Source of the DNA: JBFMAI01 sp964462635
GTDB lineage: Bacteria > Planctomycetota > Phycisphaerae > UBA1845 > Fen-1342
NCBI GenBank assembly: GCA_964462635.1
Contig: CAYWYJ010000002.1
Location: forward strand, 5,749 to 69,748
Length of the DNA: 64,000 nucleotides
Direction: 5' to 3'
How positions within the stretch are numbered: position 1 is the stretch's first letter; every line of letters starts with the position of its first letter. Of the stretch, positions 50,035-59,366 are shown in pieces. A model generated the notes under the pieces. It saw nothing but the letters and a program-made list of their open reading frames with translations, did no database searches and was not told the DNA's origin. Position numbers and translations under genes: made by a program.

Positions 50035-51753
50035 ATGTCGTTCGAGGTTTACGCCGGAGCCAAGCCGGGCCGCCCGCGGCTGCTCGCGCTCACCACGGGC
50101 GGCCTGCTCGCGTTGACCCTGGCGTTGGCCTGGTGGCAGGTCCGTGACACGCGTGCTCTGACCCCGCCACAGCGCATCGGGGACACGCCCCTGTCCGTGC
50201 GTCTGCCGCGCGGCTGGCAGCCCGACCCCGCCAATCCGCAGCGTTTCCTGCTTCCGGTGGCCGATCGCGGGCGACGTACGCTGTTCGAGTTTGAACGCCG
50301 GATCGAGTTCACCTTCGCGCGCCTGCCCAGCTTCGAGTCCCCGCGCGAGTTGCTGGCGCGGCCGGTCTTCGGGGGGGTCGTGGAGACCTCGCGGGCCGAG
50401 CACGCCTTCATCGGCCCGTACGACGCGCTTCAACGGTACGAATCGGTCCCGACGCGGATCGGTCGGGCCCAAGTGCGGCGCGACACGGTCACGCGCGTGA
50501 CCTGCCTGCCACGTGGCCACCTGTTGCGTGTCGTCTACGAGCCGCTCGTGGAGCTGCGGCCGGCCGACCTGGAAATCCTCGACGAGGTCTGCCGGAGCTT
50601 GCGCGTGGACGACCCCAGCCTCAATCGCCCCCGCAACGAGTACCTGGAGCAGGCTGGGCTCGTGCTGCCGCTCGACCCGGCGTGGCTGGTGGTCGGAACC
50701 GATTTCGCCGAGGTTCCCGGCGTCTTCCTGGGTGGCCTGATTAACAGCAGCCCCGAATGGGCCATCGCGGTCCTGCGAACCTGGCTGGCCCCCGACCGCA
50801 CGCCCCGGGACCTCCTCGCGGACTTCGCCGCTCAGGAATGGCTGCAATGGGAGACGGCGGACCTCATCCGCGACTCGCGGCGGTCCGACGGGGCGGCGGT
50901 GGCCCACATTCGGCACCCCGGCTTTGGACGCCTGGGCCCGTCGATTCCGTCCGCGTGGGTCGTGGCCACGTCGCCGGCGGAGGCGGCCATCCTTTTCGTC
51001 TATACCGGGCCGGATTATGCGGAGGCGGTGGATGAGATTGCCGGCCGCCTCGTCGCGGAGATGCGCCTCCGCGCGATCGACGGCATTCCGGCCCCGGACG
51101 CGGCCGTGGCGGCGGGCCGGGAGCTGAGCGCGGACCTGCGGAAGCGTGGACCGGCGCCGCGCTGGGGCCGCGAAAGCCTGGAGACCACGTATCGCCGCGA
51201 GAACCGCGACGAGATCGTCACTACCCGCCGGGCCGCCGTTCAACGCGACCCGACGCGCGGCTACGAGGGCTTGCAGTGGCGGCGCGTCGGGCCGGGGCAC
51301 GAAGAACGGATCAGTTGGACGCTCGACGGCATGGCCGCGGCCTACCGGTGGCAAGCGGACTTCTACTACGGGCAGTTGCCCGTCCGCGTCATCGAGCAGC
51401 GCGCCGATCCCACAGCGGAGGTGGTCCGGCAGGTCTTCGTCGAGCAACGGCGCGAACAGCGCTGGAGCTTTCGGCCGGGCGACTTGTTCGTGCCACCGCC
51501 GGCCGAGTCCATTATCAAGGGCTGGGTGGCCCGCGGCGACGCGCCGGCTGCCGCCCTGATGGTCGTCTCAACCCCGCTGGGGCCCGGTGTCCACAGCGTT
51601 CTGCTGCGCCGGCTCGCGCCGGATGGTCCCTACCCGCGCGTCCTGGTTCAGCAAGACTTCTGGCCCTTCGGCGCCATCGAGGCCTTCGACGACGCGCGGG
51701 CCGAGACGCACGGCGAGGTCTACCCGACGGCCACATACATCCGCATCCGTTGA
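50035..51753 (+). CDS. Membrane-anchored protein of unknown function
   Basis: 572 residues with one N-terminal membrane helix (about 17-34, LLALTTGGLLALTLALAWW); the rest is predicted to be outside the cytoplasm. Two similar halves seem present. Each starts with a segment on coping with 'LPRGW / LPLDPAW' and contains a stretch of the type RVVYEPLVELRPADLEILDEVCRSL, which recalls small lipoprotein-like or PsbP-like folds, but no family is recognised with confidence. No catalytic motif is seen. It has its own promoter, and its neighbours (lipoyl transferase, tandem kinase) give no functional clue. Confidence 0.75.
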   Translation: MSFEVYAGAKPGRPRLLALTTGGLLALTLALAWWQVRDTRALTPPQRIGDTPLSVRLPRGWQPDPANPQRFLLPVADRGRRTLFEFERRIEFTFARLPSFESPRELLARPVFGGVVETSRAEHAFIGPYDALQRYESVPTRIGRAQVRRDTVTRVTCLPRGHLLRVVYEPLVELRPADLEILDEVCRSLRVDDPSLNRPRNEYLEQAGLVLPLDPAWLVVGTDFAEVPGVFLGGLINSSPEWAIAVLRTWLAPDRTPRDLLADFAAQEWLQWETADLIRDSRRSDGAAVAHIRHPGFGRLGPSIPSAWVVATSPAEAAILFVYTGPDYAEAVDEIAGRLVAEMRLRAIDGIPAPDAAVAAGRELSADLRKRGPAPRWGRESLETTYRRENRDEIVTTRRAAVQRDPTRGYEGLQWRRVGPGHEERISWTLDGMAAAYRWQADFYYGQLPVRVIEQRADPTAEVVRQVFVEQRREQRWSFRPGDLFVPPPAESIIKGWVARGDAPAAALMVVSTPLGPGVHSVLLRRLAPDGPYPRVLVQQDFWPFGAIEAFDDARAETHGEVYPTATYIRIR

Positions 51754-51932
51754 GCCCGGTCGGTCGGAACAAGGCCGCGGGCGGGGTCTTTTCAGCCCCC
51801 CCGTCATCGCGTATTCTCGCGGCTTGTGCGTGGTCAAGGACGACGCGCCGTCTCGGAATGGAGGCCGTGCCGGCGGCGGGCCTGCCGCGATGCCGGCCGG
51901 CCCGGGGGCGCGAGCGTCCCGCCAGGCCAACC

Positions 51933-51962
51933 TTGAGTGGACACTAGCGCACGCCGTACAAT
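51933..51962 (+). promoter_or_regulatory. Predicted promoter of the tandem kinase gene
   Basis: TTGAGT at 51933-51938, 18 bases, TACAAT at 51957-51962. The transcript would start near 51969. Confidence 0.5.
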
Positions 51963-51980
51963 TCCGGGCGTTCGGGCGGC

Positions 51981-53873
51981 GTGCCAAACGCGAGTCTTAG
52001 TCTGCAACAACGCATGGGCACCGTGTCGGCTACCACCCCGCGCCTCGTCACGCCCGCGACCCCCTTTCCACGGGCAACGGTCGACCGGCCGGCATCGTCC
52101 GAGGCCGACCGGCACGCGACGTACGACGGCTTGGCCTGGTCGCACCGCCCCGGGGCGGAACCGCTCCTGATCGGCGTCCCGGCCCAGGCGTGGTGCCAGC
52201 CGGAGCGCCAGGGCTGGCAACGCGTCAAGCAGAACACCAGCCGGGAAGTCTGGCGCGCGGTCATCGGCGGCTCGCCGTACTACCTGAAGTACTACTTCCG
52301 CGATCATTGGCTGCGGGTGCTGCGGCGGCTGTTTCGGGCCGCCTCGTGCCGCGCCGAGTGGGAAGCGGGGCGGTTCGCGCAGCGGGCGGGGCTGCCCGCG
52401 ACCCGGCCGGTGGCCTACGCCATGAATCTCCGCCGCGGCCGCCGTCGCTGCGATCTGCTGGTCAGCGAGGCCGTGGAGCCGGCCCACGCGTTGAGCGACT
52501 TCTGGCGGTCGCTCATCTCCGACGACGACGTTCGCCGGCGACGGCAGGACGCCGCTCAGCTTGGTGAGCGACTCGCCGAGATGATCGCCCGCGCGCACCA
52601 GGCGGGCTTCGAGCACCTGGATCTCCACGCCGCCAACGTGCTCGTGCAGCCGGTCGGTCCGCGGCGCTACCGGACGCTGTTTGTCGATCTGCAAAGCGCG
52701 CGGCGGGACGTGCCGGTCGGCGACCACGCCATCGTCCGCAACCTGGCCCAGCTCAATCAGTGGTTCCGTCGGCACAGCTCGGTCGGGGACCGGCTGCGTT
52801 TTCTGCGGGCCTACCTGCGGTGGCGAAACGAGTACGAGACGGCCTTCCCGCACGGACGCCCCATCGGCCTGACGTTTCGGCAGCTTGTGGCGGCCCTCGG
52901 CCGGGCCGCCGAGCGCCACGCCCGACACCTCTGGGCCCAGCGCGACCGGCGGACGGCCCGCGACGGGCGGTATTTCACGCGGCTGCGGCTCCCCGGCGGG
53001 TGGCGTGGCATGGCCGTCGTCTCCGCCAAGCACGCGACGGACGATTCCCTCGCTTCGCGCCTGAGTTTTGATCGCACGTGGTGGCAGCAGCAGCTCGCGC
53101 AACCGCTGCGGTGGTTCGCGGACGAGACCACAGGCGTCTGCAAAGATTCGCACTCCGCCAGTGTCCGGCGGGCCACGTTGCTTCACGACTCGCAACCTCT
53201 GCCCGTGATTATCAAACGGCCGCTGGCCCGCGGCGGGCGCCGCCGCCTGGCCCAGCTCTGGCCCCCGTCGCGCAGCCGGCGGGCGTGGGGCGTCGGCCAC
53301 GCGCTGCTCCACCGCGATCTGCCCACGGCCCGTCCGCTGGCCATGCTCGAACGGCGCTGGGGGCCGTTCGTGCTGGACAGCCTGCTGATCACTGAAGCCC
53401 TGCCGGGCGCGCGGGACCTGGAGTCGTATCTGCGCGACGCCCATGAGTCCGGTTCGCCGCGCGGCTGGGCCCGTACGAAGCACATGCTGGCCGGCGTGCT
53501 GGCCGCGCACCTGCGCCAGCTTCACGATCGCGGGTTCCAGCACCGCGACTGCAAAGCCTCGAACATCCTGGTCCGCCCCGGCTCCCCGCCCCGGCTCACG
53601 TGGATCGACCTCGACGGACTCCGCCGTGCCGGGCGTTTCGCGCGGCGGCGCCGGTTGGACGCTTTGGTCCGCCTGCACGTGAGCTTATGCGACGTGCCGG
53701 GCCTGACGCGTACCGACCGGCTCCGCGTCCTCAAAGCCTACCTCACGCGCCTGGGCCGCGCGACGGATTCATGGCGGGAACTTTGGCGCGCGATGACGCG
53801 GGCTGCCGCCCGTAAGCAGCGTGCCAAGGCGGCCCGCCGAGCGTGGAAGCTCAAGCACTACGGCCGCGAGTAG
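51981..53873 (+). CDS. Tandem two-domain lipopolysaccharide-kinase-like (WaaP/Kdo kinase) protein
   Basis: 630 residues from the GTG at 51981; an ATG at 52014 is an alternative, and neither has a Shine-Dalgarno. Two kinase folds lie in one chain. Domain 1: Lys103 in YYLKYYF, catalytic Asp214 in HLDLHAANVL, metal Asp236 in FVDLQSAR. Domain 2: Lys412 in VIIKRPL, Asp523 in HRDCKASNIL, Asp543 in WIDLDGLRR. Both therefore keep the residues for phosphotransfer. They resemble the WaaP/KdkA group that phosphorylates lipid A core sugars (heptose or Kdo), and also bacterial lipopolysaccharide-kinase-like proteins of unknown target. A double-headed enzyme could add phosphate at two positions of a core glycan (inference). 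Confidence 0.85.
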   Translation: MPNASLSLQQRMGTVSATTPRLVTPATPFPRATVDRPASSEADRHATYDGLAWSHRPGAEPLLIGVPAQAWCQPERQGWQRVKQNTSREVWRAVIGGSPYYLKYYFRDHWLRVLRRLFRAASCRAEWEAGRFAQRAGLPATRPVAYAMNLRRGRRRCDLLVSEAVEPAHALSDFWRSLISDDDVRRRRQDAAQLGERLAEMIARAHQAGFEHLDLHAANVLVQPVGPRRYRTLFVDLQSARRDVPVGDHAIVRNLAQLNQWFRRHSSVGDRLRFLRAYLRWRNEYETAFPHGRPIGLTFRQLVAALGRAAERHARHLWAQRDRRTARDGRYFTRLRLPGGWRGMAVVSAKHATDDSLASRLSFDRTWWQQQLAQPLRWFADETTGVCKDSHSASVRRATLLHDSQPLPVIIKRPLARGGRRRLAQLWPPSRSRRAWGVGHALLHRDLPTARPLAMLERRWGPFVLDSLLITEALPGARDLESYLRDAHESGSPRGWARTKHMLAGVLAAHLRQLHDRGFQHRDCKASNILVRPGSPPRLTWIDLDGLRRAGRFARRRRLDALVRLHVSLCDVPGLTRTDRLRVLKAYLTRLGRATDSWRELWRAMTRAAARKQRAKAARRAWKLKHYGRE

Positions 53874-53927
53874 GGGGCCGGCACTCTCCCGTCACCCAGT
53901 GGTCTTGCGCGGCTCGGCGGCGCACGC

Positions 53928-54004
53928 GGGGAGGGCGAGGCTCCTGCCGAGCCGCGGCCCGGCAGGCCCGGCGCGCCGCGGCTCGGCAGGAACCTCGCCC
54001 CCCC
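53928..54004. repeat. Double family A palindrome downstream of the tandem kinase
   Basis: The outer arms GGGAGGGCGAGGCTCCTGCC and their complement enclose a second palindromic piece (GCCGCGGCCCGGCAGG...). It lies between the convergent kinase and PEP-CTERM genes and can fold into one long hairpin. Confidence 0.8.
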
Positions 54005-54077
54005 CGCGCCGCATGTTCGCGCATGGCGATCTGGTATGCATGAACAATCAATGGCGGTCTGGTACGCACACGCCGCC

Positions 54078-54112
54078 AATAAAGAAGGGAGCCGGACGTG
54101 AATCCGGCTCCC
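54078..54112 (-). terminator. Rho-independent terminator of the PEP-CTERM gene
   Basis: On the minus strand a 10-bp perfect stem (GGGAGCCGGA / TCCGGCTCCC, plus-strand 54087-54112) with a six-base loop is followed by TTCTTTATT. It lies 29 bases after the stop codon. Confidence 0.75.
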
Positions 54113-54140
54113 GGGTGTTACTGCTAGCTGGACTGCGCGA

Positions 54141-54857
54141 CTAGCGCCGACGCAGAGCCAGGCCCGCCAGGCCGAGGAGCATCAGGCTCGCCGGCTCGGG
54201 GACGCAGACGACCTTGTTCAGCGTGCGAACGCTGGGGTTCTGGCCTTCCGCGTAGTTGACCGGGGTCTGGCCGTAGCTCAGGGTCATCTCGCCCGGGCAC
54301 ACGCCGCACTTGACAGCGCCGAGCAAGAAGACGCGGTCGGTGCCGCCGATGTAGAGGTTCCACGGCAGGTTGCTGTTGCGGTTGGTGACGCCAAAGGCGG
54401 TGACCGCAACCAAGCCGGCCGGGTTGAAATAGAAGACCTCATCATCGCCGTCCCAGCGCTTGGCGCCGATGTCCTCGTCGTCGAGGTTGTTCAGCGCGTA
54501 CCAAGCGATGTTACCGACGCCGGGCAGGCCGCCGTTGACGTTGATCGAGATGCCGTTGATCTTGGCGCCAACCGGCTCATCAACGAAACGGCCCCAAACG
54601 TACGCCCACTGCGTCGGGGCGTTCGGCTCGCAGTTGAGCTCGACGTTAGCCATGCCGACCGCGGCCGGGGGGGCGCCAGCCGGCGACAGCTTGTACCCGT
54701 CGATATAATCCGTCTTGTTGCCCTTGCTGTGCAAGAAGGCAAGCGCCGGATTATTCAGCCCGTACGGATCCAGGCTGCTGGTGAAGAAAAAGTCGACGCT
54801 GGCCGTTGCTGAAACGGCGAGCGTGACCAACAGGGACAGACACAATATCCTCTTCAT
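54141..54857 (-). CDS. PEP-CTERM sorting-domain protein
   Basis: 238 residues. The second ATG (54857) is chosen because GAGGG lies nine bases upstream of it and only three before the first (54863). Signal peptide about 1-22 (ending AVSATA). The body is a Gly/Asn-rich beta-type domain with four Cys, including CGVC. The C-terminus is a PEP-CTERM anchor: VPEPAS, a hydrophobic stretch (LMLLGLAGLAL), then RRR. PEP-CTERM proteins are recognised by an exosortase (EpsH-like) and released to the surface or matrix. No exosortase gene is in the window. It has a strong promoter and its own terminator. Confidence 0.9.
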   Translation of the reverse strand: MKRILCLSLLVTLAVSATASVDFFFTSSLDPYGLNNPALAFLHSKGNKTDYIDGYKLSPAGAPPAAVGMANVELNCEPNAPTQWAYVWGRFVDEPVGAKINGISINVNGGLPGVGNIAWYALNNLDDEDIGAKRWDGDDEVFYFNPAGLVAVTAFGVTNRNSNLPWNLYIGGTDRVFLLGAVKCGVCPGEMTLSYGQTPVNYAEGQNPSVRTLNKVVCVPEPASLMLLGLAGLALRRR

Positions 54858-55375
54858 ACCCATTCTCCCTCAAGCTTTCTGTTTGCCAGTGGAGTTTGCC
54901 TCCAAACCTCCTGAAGACCATCGTCCGACGTGGGTGACGCTCACCCTTCCTCTCACAAACTAGTTTATACCCCGCGCGCCGCGCGATTGCAAGCGATTTC
55001 TTGGCCCAATTTTTCGTGAGCGCCCCGTATCGGGCAGGATCGGGTGGCGCCGCGGCCACTTCGCGGCCTTATCTCCGCCACCGGCGGCAAAAGAAGACCG
55101 TAAGTAATTATTGCACGTAAGTTTATGAAAGAACAACCCTCCAGGCCCGTGTTCAAAGTACTCCTCGCCGCGGGAACACCGCAGGTTCCCTCGCGGCATG
55201 GCCCGCTCAGACCGCGCCAGCCGCACCCGGCCAACTCCGGCGGCGCCGCGCACGCATGAACTTCGTGCTTGCGTGGTATCAACGGCTGGGCTATATTATC
55301 GGCTCAGGTACAATATGTTGTAGGCGCGGTTGTCGGTGCAGCGGACCCCGTACGCCGACATTGTGGGTCGTTTTG
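54858..55375. other. Intergenic region between the PEP-CTERM gene and smc (divergent)
   Basis: 518 bases, A/T-richer than average. It contains the PEP-CTERM promoter (54964-54992) and, on the plus strand, TATATT (55292) and TACAAT (55309-55314) that could serve smc. No gene is supported; the frame upstream of smc back to 55256 shows no SMC homology. Confidence 0.55.
54964..54992 (-). promoter_or_regulatory. Strong predicted promoter of the PEP-CTERM gene
   Basis: On the minus strand TTGCAA (54992-54987), exactly 17 bases, TATAAA (54969-54964). This is the best sigma70-type match in the window. The leader would be about 100 bases. Confidence 0.65.
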
Positions 55376-58300
55376 GTGTTCCTCAAGCGCATCATCCTGC
55401 ACGGCTTCAAGAGCTTCGCCGACCGAACGGAATTTGAGTTCGGATCAGGAGTTACAGCGATTGTCGGGCCCAACGGCTGCGGCAAGAGCAACGTCCTCGA
55501 CGCCGTCCGGTGGGTGCTGGGCGAGCAATCGCCCCGCAACCTGCGCGGGGGAAAAATGGCGGACGTGATTTTCGCCGGCTCCCGCTCCCGCCCCCCCGCC
55601 CCCTTCGCCGAAGTGCAGCTTATTTTCGACAACCGGGGTGGGCTGCTGCACTGCGACGCGGAAGAAGTGATCGTCGGGCGGGTGCTGTACCGCGCCGGCG
55701 TCAGCGAATACCGCCTCAACGGCAACGCCTGCCGCCTGAAGGAAATCCGCGAATTGCTGCTGGACACCGGCGTCGGCGTGGACGCCTACAGCGTCATCGA
55801 GCAGGGCCGCGTGGACCTCCTGCTGCAATCCAACCCCGTCGAACGCCGCGAAATCTTCGAGGAAGCGGCCGGCATCAGCCGCTACAAGTTCCGCCGCGCC
55901 GAGGCCCAGCGCCGGCTCGAGCGCACCGACGCCAACTTGCAGCGCTTGCAAGATGTTCTAGAGGAACTGGAGCGGCGGCTGCGCAGCGTGCGCCTGGCCG
56001 CCGGCAAGGCCCGCAGCTTCCAGCAGTACGACGCCCAGTTGCGCAGCCTGCGTTCGACCTTCTCGTTGGCCGAGTTTCACGAACTGGAGCAGCAGCGGCA
56101 GCGGGCCCAGGCTGCCGCCGATGACCTGACGGCCCGCCTGGCCCAGCGGCGGGCCGAGCTGGCCGCCCGCGACGCGGAGACGGCCGAGATCGAAGAGGCC
56201 CGGCAGCGTCTGGATGAGGAAATCCAGGCGGCGGAGGCGGCGCTGCTCGACGTGCAGACGACGCTGGGGGCGCTGGCCGAGCGCATCGACCAGGTTGAGA
56301 AGCGTCTGCCCGAGTTGGCGGCCCTGGGTGAGCGGCGGCAGCGGCAGGCGGCGGACGCCGCCGCTCGCCTCGCGGCCCAGCAGGAGCGTCTGGCCCAGGA
56401 GGCCGAAGCGCTCGAGGCGCTGCGGGCGCGCGAAGGCGAGACCGCCACCCTGGTGGCGCAGCTTCAACAGGAGCGGCAGGCGGTGGAGTCGCAGGCCGCC
56501 GCCGCCCGCCAGGCCCTGGAGGCGGAAAAGCGGGCGGCGTTTGAGGCGGTGCGGCAGGCCGCCCTGCTGCAAAACGAGCAGGAAAACCGCCGGCAACAGC
56601 TCGCCCGCTTGTCCGCCCAAACCCAGCGGTTGGATGAACGGCAGGCCGAGTTGACGCGGGAGCACGCCGCGGCGGAGGCTGCCCTGGCCACGCAGACGGC
56701 CGCGTGGCAGCAGCTCGACGCGCGACTAGGCGAGTTGACGGCGGCCCTGCGCGACGATGAGGCCCTGTGGCGAACCTCCGTCAACGAGGCCGAACAACTC
56801 GATCAGGCGATCGGGGTGGCCAAAGAGCAGCGCAGCGCGCTGCTGTCGCGCCTGTCCGTGCTCGAAGACCTTGAGCGGCGCCTGGAAGGCGTCGACCAGG
56901 GGACCCGCGCGGTCCTGGCGTGGCGTGCCGACGAGCGCGGCCGCCAGCTCGTGGCCGGTCTCGTCGCCGACCTGCTCCGCATCGACGACCCCCGCGTGGC
57001 CCTGCTCCAGCCCGTGCTGGCCACGTTCGAGAACCACCTCGTCGTGCGGGACACGGCGGCGTTCCTGGCGGAACGGCATGAGCGCGGCGTATCGGACGGG
57101 GCCCTGCGCGTGCTGGCGCTGGATCGACTCGGCCGCGGCAGCCCGCCGCTGGGCTATGGGCACACCGCGGGCGTGGTGGCGCGGGCCGCGGACTGGGTGA
57201 CGTGTGCCGCGGAGTTCCGCCCCCTCGCCGAGCATGTCCTGGGTCGCGTGTTCATCGTGGATTCGCTCGACCTGGCCCTGCGGTTGGCCGCCGAAGCCCT
57301 GGCCGGGTGCGTGTTCGTCACGCTGGCCGGCGAGGTGGTCGGGGCCGACGGGCGGCTGACGTTCGGTGCGACCGTGGCGGCGACGGGGCTCATCAGTCGT
57401 CGGTCCGAGATTCGGCAATTGGGCGCTGAGCGGGACGAGGTGGAGGGCCGTCTGGTCCAGCTCACGCGCCGGCGGCTGGAACTCGACGCGACGATGTCGG
57501 ACCTCCAGTTGCGCAAGGACGGGCGGCTGAGCCAGATTGCCGGCCTTCAGCGGGAGCACGCCGACGTTCGTCACCAGCAGACCGCGGCGGCGGCGACGGC
57601 CGAGCGACTACAGAAGGAAGCCCGGCTCGTCCGCGAGGAGCTGGCGGCGTTGTCGCGGGCGCGGGAGGAGCTGGCACAGCAGTTGGAGTCCTTGCGCCGC
57701 GCGGGGCAAGACGCCGGCGAGGCGCAGCAGGCCCACGAAGAGCGCGTGGCGAACCTGGCCGCTGATCTGGCCCAACACGAGGCGGCGGTCGCGCGGTTGG
57801 TGCATCGGCACACCGACGCCCAGGTCGAATGTGGACGGGCCACGGAAAAGCGGTCGGCGGCGGAACAGGCGTTGGCGGAACTCGAAGCCCGTGCCGCGGC
57901 GATTGTCGCGGAGCAGCGCGCGGCCGAGGACGAAGCCGCCGAGACGCGGCGCCAACGCGAAGCCGCCCTGGCCGAACTCCAGTCCGCTCGGCAGCAACAG
58001 GCGGAATTGCAGGCCGCGTGGCAGGGGCGACAGGCCGCGCTGCTGGCCCGCCGTGAGGCCCGCCAGCAGGAGCGCCAACGACTCGAGGCGTGCGGCGCCG
58101 CGGGCCGGGCGATCCAGCACCAGATCGAGGAACTGGAAGCCGAACTCCACGCTTGCCAGATGGAGCTGCGCGAGAGCGCGGTGCGGGCCGAGAACCTGGT
58201 CGCCCGCGTGCGCGAGGAGCTGGGGCTGGACCTTACCGAGCTCTATCGTACCTACGAGCACGCCGAGCAGGATTGGGAGGCGGTCCGGGCCGAGATCGAG

Positions 58301-58945
58301 GACCTGCGCGGCAAGATCGCCCGCCTCGGCCATGTGAACCTGGATGCCCTGGCCGAGCTCGAGGAGCTGACGCCGCGCTACGAGCACCTGACATCCCAGC
58401 GGGAGGACCTGACGGCGGCGCGGCGACGGCTGGAAGCGCTGATCGCGGAGCTGGACGAGCGCTCGCGGACGCGCTTCGCGGCGGCGTTCGACGAAATTCG
58501 CGGGCATTTTCAGGAGATGTTCCGCAAACTCTTCGGCGGGGGGAAGGCCGACGTCGTGCTGGAAGACCCGGAGCGGCCGTTGGAGTGCGGCATCGAGATC
58601 ATCGCCCGGCCGCCGGGAAAAGAGCCGCAATCCCTGTCGCTGCTGTCGGGCGGGGAAAAGACGATGACCGCGGTGGCGCTGCTGTTGGCGGTGTTTCGCA
58701 GCCGGCCGTCGCCGTTCGCTTTTCTGGATGAAGTCGACGCGGCCCTTGATGAAGCGAACATCGAACGCTTCAATAGCGTCCTGCAGGAGTTCCTGTCGCA
58801 TTCGCAGTTCGTGGTCATCACGCACAGCAAGCGGACGATGGCCGTTGCCGATGTGTTGTATGGCGTGACGATGGAAGAGCCGGGCGTGAGCAAACGCGTC
58901 AGCGTCCGGTTTGAAGATCGCGTGCGAACGCCCAGTGTGGCGTGA
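55376..58945 (+). CDS. smc: Chromosome segregation protein SMC
   Basis: 1189 residues from the GTG at 55376, where SMC homology begins (V-F-L-K-R-I-I-L-H-G-F-K-S-F-A-D). Walker A is GPNGCGKSNVLDAV. Coiled coil 1 spans about 165-500, the hinge about 515-690 (GRQLVAGLVADLLR ... GRLTFGATVAATG) and coiled coil 2 about 690-1030. At the C-terminus are the ABC signature LLSGGEKTMTAVALL and Walker B FAFLDEVDAALDEAN. It condenses and resolves chromosomes with ScpAB, which is not in the window. Length is normal. A lysine-rich 43-residue gene follows 40 bases downstream. Confidence 0.96.
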   Translation: MFLKRIILHGFKSFADRTEFEFGSGVTAIVGPNGCGKSNVLDAVRWVLGEQSPRNLRGGKMADVIFAGSRSRPPAPFAEVQLIFDNRGGLLHCDAEEVIVGRVLYRAGVSEYRLNGNACRLKEIRELLLDTGVGVDAYSVIEQGRVDLLLQSNPVERREIFEEAAGISRYKFRRAEAQRRLERTDANLQRLQDVLEELERRLRSVRLAAGKARSFQQYDAQLRSLRSTFSLAEFHELEQQRQRAQAAADDLTARLAQRRAELAARDAETAEIEEARQRLDEEIQAAEAALLDVQTTLGALAERIDQVEKRLPELAALGERRQRQAADAAARLAAQQERLAQEAEALEALRAREGETATLVAQLQQERQAVESQAAAARQALEAEKRAAFEAVRQAALLQNEQENRRQQLARLSAQTQRLDERQAELTREHAAAEAALATQTAAWQQLDARLGELTAALRDDEALWRTSVNEAEQLDQAIGVAKEQRSALLSRLSVLEDLERRLEGVDQGTRAVLAWRADERGRQLVAGLVADLLRIDDPRVALLQPVLATFENHLVVRDTAAFLAERHERGVSDGALRVLALDRLGRGSPPLGYGHTAGVVARAADWVTCAAEFRPLAEHVLGRVFIVDSLDLALRLAAEALAGCVFVTLAGEVVGADGRLTFGATVAATGLISRRSEIRQLGAERDEVEGRLVQLTRRRLELDATMSDLQLRKDGRLSQIAGLQREHADVRHQQTAAAATAERLQKEARLVREELAALSRAREELAQQLESLRRAGQDAGEAQQAHEERVANLAADLAQHEAAVARLVHRHTDAQVECGRATEKRSAAEQALAELEARAAAIVAEQRAAEDEAAETRRQREAALAELQSARQQQAELQAAWQGRQAALLARREARQQERQRLEACGAAGRAIQHQIEELEAELHACQMELRESAVRAENLVARVREELGLDLTELYRTYEHAEQDWEAVRAEIEDLRGKIARLGHVNLDALAELEELTPRYEHLTSQREDLTAARRRLEALIAELDERSRTRFAAAFDEIRGHFQEMFRKLFGGGKADVVLEDPERPLECGIEIIARPPGKEPQSLSLLSGGEKTMTAVALLLAVFRSRPSPFAFLDEVDAALDEANIERFNSVLQEFLSHSQFVVITHSKRTMAVADVLYGVTMEEPGVSKRVSVRFEDRVRTPSVA

Positions 58946-58985
58946 GCGGTGTTTCGTTTCCGGATCCCTGTTTTGAGGTAGCGCC

Positions 58986-59117
58986 ATGGCAAAGAAGAAG
59001 AAAGCCGCGAAGAAGAAGAAGGGCACGAAGAAGAAGACCGCCAAGAAGCGGAAGGGCACCAAGAAGAAGGCCAAGCGCAAGGCCAAACGCTCCAAGATGA
59101 GCTGCGGGCCCTGCTAG
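58986..59117 (+). CDS. Very small lysine-rich, histone H1-like protein ending in CGPC
   Basis: 43 residues beginning MAKKKKAAKKKKGTKKK. GAGGT lies six bases upstream of the ATG. More than half of the residues are Lys or Arg, in runs KKKK, KKK and KRK separated by Ala, Gly and Thr. The C-terminus breaks the pattern with SKMSCGPC, a thioredoxin-like CxxC. The composition suggests a nucleic-acid-binding protein like the H1-type tails of bacterial histone-like proteins. Its place 40 bases after smc suggests a nucleoid role (inference). The CxxC could bind metal or form disulfides between chains. The Shine-Dalgarno and the clean stop support a real gene. Confidence 0.7.
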   Translation: MAKKKKAAKKKKGTKKKTAKKRKGTKKKAKRKAKRSKMSCGPC

Positions 59118-59243
59118 CGGTCCAAGGAACTCGGCCGGGCGCCGCGACCTGGGACCGGCGCTGCGATCATGCTGTGGCGTGACTCGGCAGCGCGAGCATC
59201 CCGGACGCGGGGCCCCGCCGAACGGGGCACAGGCCCACAGCGC

Positions 59244-59263
59244 GGTCCCGCCTGAGGGCGGGA
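59244..59263. repeat. Hairpin-forming palindrome downstream of the FHA-GAF-PP2C gene
   Basis: CCCGCC-TGAG-GGCGGG type hairpin in the 249-base gap between the lysine-rich gene and the convergent FHA-GAF-PP2C gene. No T-run follows in either direction, so it is not called a terminator. The rest of the gap holds no gene. Confidence 0.35.
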
Positions 59264-59366
59264 GGCTGTGAGCGATCGACCGGCGTCATCGGCGCCGTTT
59301 GATCGCTGACAGAAACGCGCGGGGCGTGTGCCTCTTTCTTGCGCGCCCCATGCCGCGCCGCCGCGG

